NCBI RefSeq assembly: GCF_000807255.1
Contig: NZ_CP009268.1
Span: 1,084,384 to 1,148,383 of the forward strand
Direction of reading: 5' to 3'
Length of the DNA stretch: 64,000 bases
Source of the DNA: Clostridium pasteurianum DSM 525 = ATCC 6013
GTDB taxonomy: Bacteria; Bacillota; Clostridia; Clostridiales; Clostridiaceae
Part shown: in pieces, positions 9,488 through 17,677 of the stretch
How positions within the stretch are numbered: the stretch's first letter is position 1
Layout of the letters: each line of letters starts with the position of its first letter
Position numbers and translations under genes: made by a program
The notes under the pieces: generated by a model
Told to the model about the DNA's origin: nothing
What the model saw: only the letters and a program-made list of their open reading frames with translations
Databases searched by the model: none

Positions 9488-9501
9488 GTAAGTCTACTTA
9501 C
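9488..9501. promoter_or_regulatory. Palindromic operator candidate upstream of aldo/keto reductase
   Basis: GTAAGTCTACTTAC is a perfect 14-base palindrome 155 bases upstream of the reductase start, in an otherwise AT-rich 460-base gap. Similar dyads bind MarR/HxlR-type redox regulators in Firmicutes. No such regulator is in the window. Confidence 0.35.
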
Positions 9502-9656
9502 AAAAAAGTGCCTACTTGTTATAGAAATTGTATTTATTTATACTTTTCTTATGGGCATACTATATTGGAGTATTATAGAGATTAATCATAGTATAAAAAT
9601 CAATATTAACGTGCTGAATGTAACAAATTATATTTGACAATTGGGAGGAAATATTT

Positions 9657-10499
9657 ATGGTAAAGAGTATAAATGATACAACCACTCTAAATAATGGAGT
9701 GAAAATGCCTTGGCTCGGTCTTGGAGTTTTCAGGGTGGAAAATGGCCCAGAGGTAGTTAATGCAGTAAAAGAGGCTATAGTTCAAGGCTATAGAAGTATT
9801 GATGGTGCTGCTATATATGGAAATGAAGAGACTATGGGCAAGGGAATTGCAGAGGGAATAAAAGCAGCTGGAATCTCTAGAGAAGACCTATTTATAACTT
9901 CAAAGCTTTGGAATGCAGATCAGGGATATGAATCAGGTCTTAAAGCTTATGAGGAGAGCCTTAAAAAGCTTGGACTTGATTATTTAGATCTATATCTTAT
10001 ACACTGGCCTGTAAAGGGAAAATACAAAGAAGCTTGGAAAGCCCTTGAAACTATATATAAAGAAGGTCGAGTAAAGGCTATAGGGGTAAGTAATTTTCAA
10101 ATTCATCATTTAGAAGATTTACTTAAAGATTCAGAAATTGCACCAACAGTAAATCAAGTGGAATATCATCCAAGGCTTACACAAAAACCTCTTCAGAAAT
10201 TTTGCAAGGAGAAAGGAATTCAATTGGAAGCATGGTCTCCGCTGATGGTAGGTAAGTTGTTCGACAATGAAGTATTGAAGGAAATTGCAGATGCACATAA
10301 TAAATCTATTGCTCAAATTATTTTAAGATGGGATCTACAGAATGAAGTAGTAACTATTCCTAAATCTACAAACAAGGGAAGAATAAAAGAAAATTCTGAG
10401 ATATTTGATTTTGAATTGAGTAAAGAGGAATTAGAGAAAATAGATAGTTTAAATCAAGACCTTAGAGTAGGACCAGATCCTGATAATTTTGATTTTTAA
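9657..10499 (+). CDS. Aldo/keto reductase
   Basis: A 280-aa NAD(P)H-dependent carbonyl reductase of the AKR superfamily ((beta/alpha)8 barrel, cytoplasmic). Visible features are the catalytic tetrad (Asp in RSIDGAAIYGNE, Tyr in the same motif, Lys in ITSKLWN, His in YLIHWP), GVSNFQ after the lyase motif, and the cofactor-binding IPKSTNKGRIKEN near residue 240. The length and order match the AKR5 (2,5-diketogluconate reductase/YtbE-like) group. Substrates are probably short aldehydes or diketones. A GGGAGG ribosome binding site precedes the ATG. It is monocistronic, with its own terminator. Confidence 0.93.
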   Translation: MVKSINDTTTLNNGVKMPWLGLGVFRVENGPEVVNAVKEAIVQGYRSIDGAAIYGNEETMGKGIAEGIKAAGISREDLFITSKLWNADQGYESGLKAYEESLKKLGLDYLDLYLIHWPVKGKYKEAWKALETIYKEGRVKAIGVSNFQIHHLEDLLKDSEIAPTVNQVEYHPRLTQKPLQKFCKEKGIQLEAWSPLMVGKLFDNEVLKEIADAHNKSIAQIILRWDLQNEVVTIPKSTNKGRIKENSEIFDFELSKEELEKIDSLNQDLRVGPDPDNFDF

Positions 10500-10576
10500 G
10501 CTAAAGTGTTTAATTGCTTTACGTATCTTAAAATATTTATAAATATTAATTTAAATATACAAAATTAATATAAAAG

Positions 10577-10628
10577 AATGAGCTGTCTTGCAGAAAAATT
10601 GATACTCTGTAAATGAGCTCATTTTTTA
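10577..10628 (+). terminator. Terminator after aldo/keto reductase
   Basis: AATGAGCT pairs with AGCTCATT across a loop of about 30 bases, followed by a run of T. Confidence 0.6.
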
Positions 10629-10727
10629 TATTACATTTAGCAATAAAAACTTATATGTAAGGATAATTGAAATAAAAGTAATAAATATTTATACTTTTGG
10701 CAGGATATGTTGTATATAGACAAAAGG

Positions 10728-10752
10728 AATAAGACCTACTAGGGCCTTATTC
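10728..10752 (-). terminator. Probable terminator of the YvrJ-like gene
   Basis: AATAAG-CC-TACTA-GG-CTTATT imperfect hairpin abutting the stop codon of the small minus-strand gene. A T-rich tract (CCTTTTGTCT) follows on that strand. Confidence 0.5.
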
Positions 10753-10911
10753 ACAGTTTTGGTTTTTTATAACGGCAGCTATTTCTTTCTTTAAGTCCTG
10801 TATTGATTGTGTGAGGGAAACAATTTGTACGTTTATCTTAAAGAGAAGATATAGACTAACTGTTATAGGGAATCCAAGGGTATTTATGAGCTTTACAAAT
10901 TCATCAAGCAT
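10747..10911 (-). CDS. YvrJ-family small membrane protein
   Basis: A 54-aa peptide with one hydrophobic helix (about residues 10-27), then an amphipathic segment rich in Gln/Lys/Glu. The pattern FVKLINTLGFPITVSLYLLFK resembles the YvrJ family and some phage holin-like peptides. The start is the ATG at 10911, preceded by GGGAGGT; a longer frame upstream lacks such a site. Function unknown. It is isolated, and a hairpin follows its stop. Confidence 0.65.
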   Translation of the reverse strand: MLDEFVKLINTLGFPITVSLYLLFKINVQIVSLTQSIQDLKKEIAAVIKNQNCE

Positions 10912-11059
10912 AGTATTTACCTCCCTTGCCGTTATAATAATATATATGCTGGTTTGAAGCATTTTTCAGTGAATAATCATTTATTGTCCATATTTTTTAT
11001 CATAGAAAAGTAAATATATTAATTTTATGATATAATAATAACAATAGGGAGGCGATAAA

Positions 11060-11659
11060 GTGGGCAATACAGCAATTAATGATATGAGCACCAGTGAGCT
11101 AAAAAAATATATAAAAAAAACAGAAGATCATATTAGGCAGCTGTTAAAGGAATATAATGATGCAAATGAAGAAAAAATATTAATTAGCCAGGATATACAT
11201 GATTTGAGAAAAAGAGCATATAATATAAGAGAATTATATGAATATGCACAGTGGACAAATGATAAAATGGGTATTTTAGCCAATGTGAAATCAAGCCTTA
11301 ATATTAAGCCAAGGCGTGGAGAGATTTGGACCTGTAAACTAGGAAAAAATATTGGATCTGAAGAGAATAAAATAAGACCTACAATAATAGTTCAAAATAA
11401 TACGGGAAATGACAGAGGACCCACTACAATAATTGTTCCTATATCCAATAGACCTAAAAAGATAGCAACACATATTGAAATTAGAAAAAATGATTATATT
11501 CTCGTGCCTGGTGAAAAAAATATAATTACAGGTACCATTTTATGTGAACAGATTAAGGTTATATCAAAGGTTAGATTGGGTAGGCATGTGGCTACCCTTG
11601 AAGACGATTTCCTCAATAATATTTTAAAACCGAAACTAAAATTATCTATAGATGTATAA
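11060..11659 (+). CDS. MazF/PemK-like endoribonuclease with N-terminal coiled coil
   Basis: The C-terminal domain (about residues 84-195) carries MazF/PemK signatures: PRRGEIWTCKLGKNIGSEEN, RPTIIVQNN and TTIIVPISNR. The family cuts mRNA at short sequence motifs. Residues 1-80 form a charged, probably coiled-coil extension (ELKKYIKKTEDHIRQLL) that ordinary MazF proteins (about 115 aa) lack. The start is a GTG with GGGAGGCG nine bases upstream. No antitoxin gene is visible on either side. The extension could mediate self-inhibition or a partner interaction; that is speculation. Confidence 0.83.
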   Translation: MGNTAINDMSTSELKKYIKKTEDHIRQLLKEYNDANEEKILISQDIHDLRKRAYNIRELYEYAQWTNDKMGILANVKSSLNIKPRRGEIWTCKLGKNIGSEENKIRPTIIVQNNTGNDRGPTTIIVPISNRPKKIATHIEIRKNDYILVPGEKNIITGTILCEQIKVISKVRLGRHVATLEDDFLNNILKPKLKLSIDV

Positions 11660-11752
11660 GTGATAAAAATAACTATGGGATTTATAGAAAAATTTATAGA
11701 AAAACTATTGCATATATTTAAATTTAGTGATATTATAATTCTTGTACGGCTT

Positions 11753-11828
11753 ACATACCTAGTTTTGGCTAGGAGATTCTATCACATATTCTCATTTTGC
11801 TAACATACTCGACATGGGTCGGGAGATT
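11753..11828 (+). other. Two covarying tandem hairpins (possible RNA element)
   Basis: Two copies of ACATA-stem-hexaloop-stem-AGATT lie 50 bases apart: CCTAG/CTAGG at 11758-11773 and CTCGA/TCGGG at 11808-11823. Three stem base pairs change in both strands (T-A to C-G, A-T to G-C, G-C to A-T) while pairing is kept, which points to RNA structure. It lies between the MazF-like gene and the GGDEF remnant. Confidence 0.5.
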
Positions 11829-11992
11829 ATATAATATATATAAAAGGATATTTTAAAGGATTTACTACCATCTATCTTTTGAAATGTCCTTTTTAGATTG
11901 CTTTTTTATATTATCTAATACAATATATAAAGTTACTGATAACTCATTGGCTATCCTGAAAAACCCTCAAGAGATAGCTCACATCTTAAAGT

Positions 11993-12403
11993 TTGTTACA
12001 TAGTCATATTGACTCATCTATATCCTATAACGGTTTTGTTGGACATGTAGGAGGAGACGATTTTGTCTGTATTATTGAAAGTTCTTATGAAAATTGTGTA
12101 GATATATGTAAGAAATTTATTGAAATATTTGACAAAGAAATTTTGAGTTTTTTTAATGAAAAAGATAGGAGTAATGGATATTTAATGGCTTTGGATAGAA
12201 AGGGTGATTTTGATGTCTTTGGGTTGACTTCCATAGCTATTGCAGGTATCTATGGAATTTTTAATGATTTTTCAAGTTCATCGGAAATCTCTAAAGATGT
12301 TGCAGTAATAAAGAAAGAAGTAAAAAAACAAAAGAAAAGTGCTTATCTTATAAAAAAATTAACATATATAGAATACTTACAGAGCTGTGCTCATAGTACA
12401 TAG
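11993..12403 (+). pseudogene. GGDEF-domain remnant
   Basis: The frame opens at a poor TTG with no ribosome binding site and begins inside a domain, at the active-site strand GHVGGDDFVCII, a GGD(D/E)F motif of diguanylate cyclases. What follows is the C-terminal part of a GGDEF domain plus a Lys-rich tail (136 codons). The first two-thirds of the domain is absent. About 25 codons in another frame (11929-12003) run into it and may be further remains displaced by a frameshift. It probably makes no active c-di-GMP enzyme. Confidence 0.65.
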
Positions 12404-12443
12404 CATACCGATACACTATGAGTACAGCTATTAAATAAAATAA

Positions 12444-12572
12444 TTGAAGTAAGTTCTTAATTCAGATGGGGATTCTTTTACCCCATCTGAATTTTAGAAC
12501 TGCGAATGCATGGCTTACTTGGCGTTGAACTCCCACTTGAATAAGGGGGAGACTTACGCCAAGTTAGTCAGG
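12444..12572. repeat. Family A two-hairpin repeat (A1, full, no tip insert)
   Basis: First hairpin: TTCAGATGGGG-loop-CCCCATCTGAA (11 bp). Second hairpin: ACTTGGCGT...CTCCC-loop-GGGAG...ACGCCAAGT. Conserved ends are TTGAAG(C/T)AAGTTCTTAA and GTTAGTCAGG, with CTGCGAATGCATG between the hairpins. Copies recur at 19492, 28329, 45649, 48992 and 60051, plus solo ends at 28126 and 39931. Possibly an IS200/IS605-type MITE; no transposase is present. Confidence 0.85.
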
Positions 12573-12595
12573 TTAAAATTTCAAATTTTAAAGTT

Positions 12596-13090
12596 CTATT
12601 TTCTGCCGCATTCTGAGGCATTGCCTGTTAAAATGTCAATTCCGTGGGGAAGTGCTGGTAAAACTACCTCTAGATTTTCTACTGCTCCTTTAGGACTTCC
12701 AGGTAAATTTATTATAAGAGTATTTTTTCGTATACCGCTTACTGCTCTTGAAAGCATTGCTTTAGGAGTTATTTTAAGAGATTGAGATCTCATGGCTTCA
12801 GGAATACCAGGTACTTGCCTTTCTATGACAGCTAAAGTAGCTTCTGGAGTAACGTCCCTTTTAGAAAAACCTGTACCGCCATTTGTCAATATGAGATTTA
12901 CTTTTAAAGTGTCACAGAGATATATTAACTCCTTTTTTATTAAATCCAGTTCATCTGGTACTATTTTATAGTAGTCTATAGAATATTTATCCCTTGGCAG
13001 AGTATTATCTATGGAAGGCCCAGTAGTATCTTTACGTTCATTCTTTGAGCCTTTATCGCTTATAGTTAGGATTGCTGTACTTATTGCCAT
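12596..13090 (-). CDS. mogA: Molybdopterin adenylyltransferase (MogA/MoaB-like)
   Basis: A 164-aa MoCF-fold protein that adenylates molybdopterin before metal insertion by MoeA. Visible motifs are AILTISDKGS at the N-terminus, ILTNGGTGFSKRDVTPEA (substrate loop, about residues 65-82) and INLPGSPKGAVENL. It faces away from the fdhA-moe-mob operon and shares its upstream region. GAGGTG lies 14 bases before the ATG, a wide spacing. Its role fits the nearby MoeA, and no other adenylyltransferase is in the window. Confidence 0.88.
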   Translation of the reverse strand: MAISTAILTISDKGSKNERKDTTGPSIDNTLPRDKYSIDYYKIVPDELDLIKKELIYLCDTLKVNLILTNGGTGFSKRDVTPEATLAVIERQVPGIPEAMRSQSLKITPKAMLSRAVSGIRKNTLIINLPGSPKGAVENLEVVLPALPHGIDILTGNASECGRK

Positions 13091-13360
13091 AATTCTGAGT
13101 TTTCACCTCACTTTCTATATACAAATCTTTTTCACAATTATTTCTTAAATGATACTTCACTAACAGCTTCTTGTCAAAGAATTATTTTTAGGTGAAACTT
13201 AATTGTGGGAAAAGATGAAGGGAAAGCAAAGTATAAAGTTCGAAGAACAAATATGAAATGGAGAAAGTTAAGTTTTTAGTATGACGTAGTATATGATTAT
13301 ATTAAGTTGAAATATTTTATTTTATATGTCATAAAAGTGAAAAATAAGGATTATTATAGT

Positions 13361-13389
13361 TTGACTATAAAATTTAAAGATAGTAAAAT
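13361..13389 (+). promoter_or_regulatory. Predicted sigma-A promoter of fdhA
   Basis: TTGACT, a 17-base spacer and TAAAAT. Transcription would start near 13396, giving a leader of about 267 nt before the fdhA ATG at 13663. No other plus-strand gene precedes fdhA. Confidence 0.6.
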
Positions 13390-13485
13390 ATATACATAGA
13401 TTTATCGTATTTTTATTGGTATTTTATTGTAATATTGATGATAGGTGTGATTGAATAATTAGTGAGATTTAGTGAATGTATGGAT

Positions 13486-13640
13486 TTTATTGGCAAGGGT
13501 AATAGAGCGTTACAACAATAAAGTTAATAGACTCAATGGTTTCATTGAAAGGATAGATATTTATCGTTAATATTTTAGCTTTTAAATAGACCAGTGCAGA
13601 TGTATAAGATTAAAATGCATTGTACTGGTCTTTTGTTTTG
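13486..13640 (+). promoter_or_regulatory. Structured fdhA leader ending in terminator-like hairpin
   Basis: Elements in order: TTTATTG (13486-13492) pairs with CAATAAA (13516-13522) and encloses GTAA/TTAC. Next is TCAATG-gttt-CATTGA (13533-13548). Last is AGACCAGT (13588-13595) pairing with ACTGGTCT (13624-13631), extended by four pairs and followed by TTTTGTTTT. The final hairpin is an intrinsic terminator 31 bases upstream of the fdhA start with no gene before it, so attenuation is likely. The aptamer or antiterminator is not identified; it does not match the Moco riboswitch by eye. Confidence 0.6.
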
Positions 13641-13662
13641 TCTTATACAAAGGAGTGTTAAT

Positions 13663-15795
13663 ATGGAAAAAAAAGTTCTTACAGTATGTCCTTATTGTGG
13701 AAGCGGATGCAATTTATATTTGGTGGTGGAAGGTGGAAAAGTTGTCAGGGCAGAACCTGCAAAGGGAAGAAACAATGAAGGAAAGCTTTGTCTAAAGGGA
13801 TATTATGGATGGGATTTTTTGAATGATCCTAAGCTTTTAACTTCCAGGTTAAAAAAACCTATGATAAGAAAAAATGGAGTTTTAGAGGAAGTTTCTTGGG
13901 ATGAGGCTATAAAATTTACAGCAGAAAATCTTATGAAAATAAAAGCTCAATATGGTCCAGATGCAATTATGGGAACTGGTTCTGCAAGAGGTCCAGGAAA
14001 TGAACCAAACTATATTATGCAGAAGTTTATGAGAGCTGCTATAGGAACTAATAATATAGATCATTGTGCAAGGGTATGTCATGGACCTTCAGTAGCAGGG
14101 CTTGATTATTCATTAGGAGGAGCGGCTATGTCCAATTCAATTCCTGAAATTGAAGATACAGATGTAGTATTTGTATTTGGATATAATCCATCTGAAACTC
14201 ATCCTATTGTTGCAAGGAGAATAGTTAAGGCAAGAGAAAAAGGTGCAAAAATAATTGTAGCGGATCCAAGAAAAATAGAAACAGTAAAAATATCAGATCT
14301 ATGGCTTCAATTAAAAGGCGGTACTAATATGGCACTGGTTAATGCTCTTGGTAATGTACTTATAAATGAAGAATTATATGATGAAAAATTTGTAGAAAAT
14401 TGTACAGAGGGTTTTGAAGAATATAAAGAAGCAGTAAAGAAATATACTCCTGAATATGCAGAGAAGATAACCGGGGTAAGTGCAGAATATATAAGAAAAG
14501 CTATGAGAATTTATGCTAAAGCTAAAAAGGCTACAATTCTGTATGGAATGGGAGTCTGTCAATTCTCTCAAGCAGTAGATGTAGTAAAAGGACTAGCTTC
14601 TCTGGCACTTTTAACGGGAAATCTTGGACGTCCTAATGTGGGAATTGGTCCTGTGCGTGGACAAAATAATGTACAGGGTACTTGCGATATGGGAGTACTT
14701 CCTAACAGATTTCCAGGTTATCAGTCTGTTACAGATGAAAAGGCCCGTGAAAAATTTGAAAAGGCCTGGGGAGTAAAGTTATCAGATAGAGTTGGATATT
14801 TTCTTACAGAGGTACCAAAACATGTACTTAAAGAGGATAAAATAAAGGCTTATTATATCTTTGGTGAAGATCCTGCTCAAAGTGATCCAAATGCAGCAGA
14901 AGTTAGAGAAGCACTGGATAAAATAGACTTTGTAATAGTTCAGGATATATTCATGAACAAAACAGCTCTTCATGCAGATGTAGTTCTTCCAGCTACTTCC
15001 TGGGGAGAACATGATGGGGTGTATAGTGCAGCAGACAGATCTTTTCAGAGAATAAGAAAAGCTGTAGAGCCTATGGGAGAGGCTAAGGATGACTGGGAGA
15101 TAATATGTGAAATATCTACTGCTATGGGCTATCCTATGCATTACAATAATACAGAGGAAATTTGGAATGAAATGAGGAGCCTTTGTCCTAAATTTGCTGG
15201 AGCAAGTTATGAAAAGATGGAAAAACAAGGGGCAGTGCCATGGCCTTGTACTTCGGAGGAAGATCCAGGGACAGATTATCTATACGATGACGGTAAATTC
15301 ATGACAGAAAACGGCAGGGGGAAACTGTTTGCCTGTGAGTGGAGGCATCCTTTTGAATTAACAGATGAAAAATATCCTTTGGTTTTATCTACTGTAAGAG
15401 AAATAGGACATTATTCAGTAAGAACTATGACAGGAAATTGTCGTACACTTCAGAAGTTGGCAGATGAACCTGGATATATAGAAATAAGTGTGGAAGATGC
15501 AAAGGAACTCAATATAAAGGATCAGGAACTGGTAACTGTAAGTTCTAGAAGAGGCAAAATAATTACCAGAGCAGCAGTTGCTGAAAGAGTAAAAAAAGGT
15601 GCTACTTACATGACTTATCAATGGTGGGTTGGTGCTTGTAATGAATTGACTATTGACAGTCTTGATCCTATTTCAAAAACACCTGAGTTTAAATATTGTG
15701 CAGTAAAAGTGGAGAGAATCAAAGATCAACAGAAGGCAGAGCAAGAGATAGAAGAAAGGTATAGTAGTTTAAAGAAGCAGATGAAAGCAGAATAG
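13663..15795 (+). CDS. fdhA: Formate dehydrogenase catalytic subunit, cysteine type
   Basis: A 710-aa molybdo/tungsto-bis-MGD enzyme interconverting formate and CO2, close in size to E. coli FdhF (715 aa). The N-terminus binds one [4Fe-4S] cluster (CPYCGSGC, then Cys in GKLCLKG). The metal ligand lies in HCARVCHGPSVAGL at residue 139, where the codon is TGT, so this is a Cys and not a selenocysteine enzyme. The C-terminal molydopterin-binding domain (from about residue 590) is complete. The start is the ATG at 13663 after AAAGGAG. It leads an operon with moeA, mobB, two ferredoxin subunits and mobA, which probably supply cofactor and electron transfer. A terminator-like hairpin upstream suggests attenuation. 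Confidence 0.93.
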   Translation: MEKKVLTVCPYCGSGCNLYLVVEGGKVVRAEPAKGRNNEGKLCLKGYYGWDFLNDPKLLTSRLKKPMIRKNGVLEEVSWDEAIKFTAENLMKIKAQYGPDAIMGTGSARGPGNEPNYIMQKFMRAAIGTNNIDHCARVCHGPSVAGLDYSLGGAAMSNSIPEIEDTDVVFVFGYNPSETHPIVARRIVKAREKGAKIIVADPRKIETVKISDLWLQLKGGTNMALVNALGNVLINEELYDEKFVENCTEGFEEYKEAVKKYTPEYAEKITGVSAEYIRKAMRIYAKAKKATILYGMGVCQFSQAVDVVKGLASLALLTGNLGRPNVGIGPVRGQNNVQGTCDMGVLPNRFPGYQSVTDEKAREKFEKAWGVKLSDRVGYFLTEVPKHVLKEDKIKAYYIFGEDPAQSDPNAAEVREALDKIDFVIVQDIFMNKTALHADVVLPATSWGEHDGVYSAADRSFQRIRKAVEPMGEAKDDWEIICEISTAMGYPMHYNNTEEIWNEMRSLCPKFAGASYEKMEKQGAVPWPCTSEEDPGTDYLYDDGKFMTENGRGKLFACEWRHPFELTDEKYPLVLSTVREIGHYSVRTMTGNCRTLQKLADEPGYIEISVEDAKELNIKDQELVTVSSRRGKIITRAAVAERVKKGATYMTYQWWVGACNELTIDSLDPISKTPEFKYCAVKVERIKDQQKAEQEIEERYSSLKKQMKAE

Positions 15796-15895
15796 GTAAA
15801 ACAAATTTAAAAGAATATTGGGAGTCATTTAATGTAATAATTTAAGATTATAAGCAGCTATGGGAATAAGATAGTTAATTAAGGAGAAAAGTGAT

Positions 15896-17104
15896 ATGGT
15901 TAGTACAGAAAAAGCTTTAGATATAATTTTAAATGAAACATGTTTAGGCGGCATCGAAGATAAAAATATACTAGATAGTTTAGACAGAGTAGTTTCTGAA
16001 CATATTTATTCAAAGGATAGTCTGCCTCCTTTTAATAAAGCTGCTATGGATGGTTATGCTTTAAGAAGTGAAGATACCTTGGAAGCATCTGTAGATAAGC
16101 CCATAGAGTTTAATATTATAGGTACAGCTAAGGCTGGAGGGTCACTTGAAAAAGTATTGCACTCAGGTGAAGCAGTTAAAATAATGACAGGAGCACCTGT
16201 ACCTGAAAGTGCTGATACCATTATAGAAATAGAAAATGTAGAAAGTGATGGAGAACATGTTTTTGTAAAGGAAGCTGTAAAACCCTATAGAAATATAATC
16301 GAAAAGGGAGAAGAGGTTAAAGCTGGGGATATTGCTATTTTTAGTGGTTCCCTTATAAGACCTGTGGAAGTGGGGATTTTAGCTTCCCTTGGGTATAATA
16401 AAATTAGTGTTTATAAAGCTCCAGTAATTGCTCTTATAGTAACTGGAGATGAATTAGTTAATATAGAAGCTAAAATTGAAACTGGGAAAATAAGAAATAG
16501 TAATGAATACTTCCTAAAGGCAATTATGAAAAATGAGGGATTTGAATTTATATCCTTTGGAATAGTACAAGATAACAAGGAAGTTATAAAACAAAAGATT
16601 TTGGTGGCAATGGAAATAGCGGATATAGTTGTAACTTCAGGAGGGGCTTCTAAGGGGGACTATGACTTTGTAGAGGATATATTAGTGGAACTTGGGGCAG
16701 ATATAAAATTTGATTCTGTGGCAATAAAGCCTGGGAAACCTATAAGTTTTGCAACTATCAAAGATAAATTGATTTTTAGTCTTCCTGGGAATCCACTGGC
16801 GGCAATAACTACTTTTCAGGAGTTTATAGTACCAGCAGGTAAGAAGTTTATGGGTAAAAAATCCAGTGTAGATATTTTTCCAGTAATTTTATCTGATGAT
16901 TATATTTGTAAAAAAGGAAGAAAGAAATATATATACGTAAATATACAAAAAGTAAATGGAGTATATTATGGTCATAAGATAAAATGGCAAGGGTCTAGCG
17001 GTTTGGTTCCCATAAGCAGGGCTAATGGAATTGTAATAATACCTGAAGGAAAGGAATATGTAAAGTCAGGGGAGATTCTCAATGGATACTTTATCTGGAA
17101 GTAA
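15896..17104 (+). CDS. moeA: Molybdopterin molybdenumtransferase MoeA
   Basis: A 402-aa enzyme that inserts molybdate (or tungstate) into adenylated molybdopterin. It has typical four-domain MoeA layout: SLPPFNKAAMDGYAL near residue 42, IMTGAPVP about residue 100, the MoCF-like domain with TGDELV and TSGGASKGDYDF, and SLPGNPLAA near residue 300. GGAGAAAAG precedes the ATG. It follows fdhA by 100 bases and overlaps mobB by 23, so the three genes are probably co-transcribed. Confidence 0.93.
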   Translation: MVSTEKALDIILNETCLGGIEDKNILDSLDRVVSEHIYSKDSLPPFNKAAMDGYALRSEDTLEASVDKPIEFNIIGTAKAGGSLEKVLHSGEAVKIMTGAPVPESADTIIEIENVESDGEHVFVKEAVKPYRNIIEKGEEVKAGDIAIFSGSLIRPVEVGILASLGYNKISVYKAPVIALIVTGDELVNIEAKIETGKIRNSNEYFLKAIMKNEGFEFISFGIVQDNKEVIKQKILVAMEIADIVVTSGGASKGDYDFVEDILVELGADIKFDSVAIKPGKPISFATIKDKLIFSLPGNPLAAITTFQEFIVPAGKKFMGKKSSVDIFPVILSDDYICKKGRKKYIYVNIQKVNGVYYGHKIKWQGSSGLVPISRANGIVIIPEGKEYVKSGEILNGYFIWK

Positions 17105-17609
17105 AAAAGTAATCTCCATAGTAGCTTCAAAATCAAATATGGGGAAAACCACTTTAATTGAAGGACTTATTCCAATATTTAAAAAGAATGGCTATAAAGT
17201 TGGTGTATTAAAATATGATGTAAAAAAATTTGAAATGGATAGAGAAGGTAAGGATAGCTACAGGTTTACAAAAGCAGGAGCAGATACTATGATAATTGCT
17301 TCTGAAAATAAAATGGCTATGGTTAAAAATATAGAAGAAGATCATTCTATAGAAGATGTTATAAATTATTTTGAAAATATGGATCTGATAATTGTAGAAG
17401 GTTTTAAAAGTAATCATTATCCTCAAATAGAGATTCATAGAAAAGAGAGGAGCTCAAAGCTTCTCTATAGAGATAGCAGTTTTGATACTTCAAATTTTAT
17501 AGCAGTAATAACGGATGAACTTCTTAAGGATTTGAAACTTCCACAGCTTCACCTCAATAATATAGGGGAAATTGTAGAGTTCATTGAAAAAAATGTGATA
17601 AAAAAATAA
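17082..17609 (+). CDS. mobB: Molybdopterin-guanine dinucleotide biosynthesis protein MobB
   Basis: A 175-aa P-loop GTP-binding protein (ASKSNMGKTTLIEGL, residues 15-29; the usual GxxxxGK has Ala-Ser in place of the first Gly). It assists MobA in making the guanine dinucleotide form of Moco. Further family motifs are LKYDVKKFEMDREGKDSYRF and IIVEGFKSNHYPQIEIHR. The ATG overlaps the end of moeA, with AGGGGAG in the moeA coding sequence, which implies coupled translation. Confidence 0.9.
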   Translation: MDTLSGSKKVISIVASKSNMGKTTLIEGLIPIFKKNGYKVGVLKYDVKKFEMDREGKDSYRFTKAGADTMIIASENKMAMVKNIEEDHSIEDVINYFENMDLIIVEGFKSNHYPQIEIHRKERSSKLLYRDSSFDTSNFIAVITDELLKDLKLPQLHLNNIGEIVEFIEKNVIKK

Positions 17610-17677
17610 ACTCTTATTAGATGAGAAATTTTATAAAGTTATTTTTATATAGATTGTCAGGAAAGGTAGGCAAAGCT

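Noticed and set aside
9198-9656. Small gene or RNA in the gap before the aldo/keto reductase
   Set aside because: Only AT-rich DNA, weak dyads and the 9488 palindrome are visible; no reading frame with a ribosome binding site.
13486-13640. Known Moco riboswitch upstream of fdhA
   Set aside because: The leader is AT-rich and lacks the long G/C-rich stems and conserved blocks of the Moco RNA motif. It is recorded only as an unidentified structured leader.
14077-14079. Selenocysteine codon in fdhA
   Set aside because: The codon at the metal-ligand position is TGT (Cys). No in-frame TGA or SECIS-like hairpin is needed.
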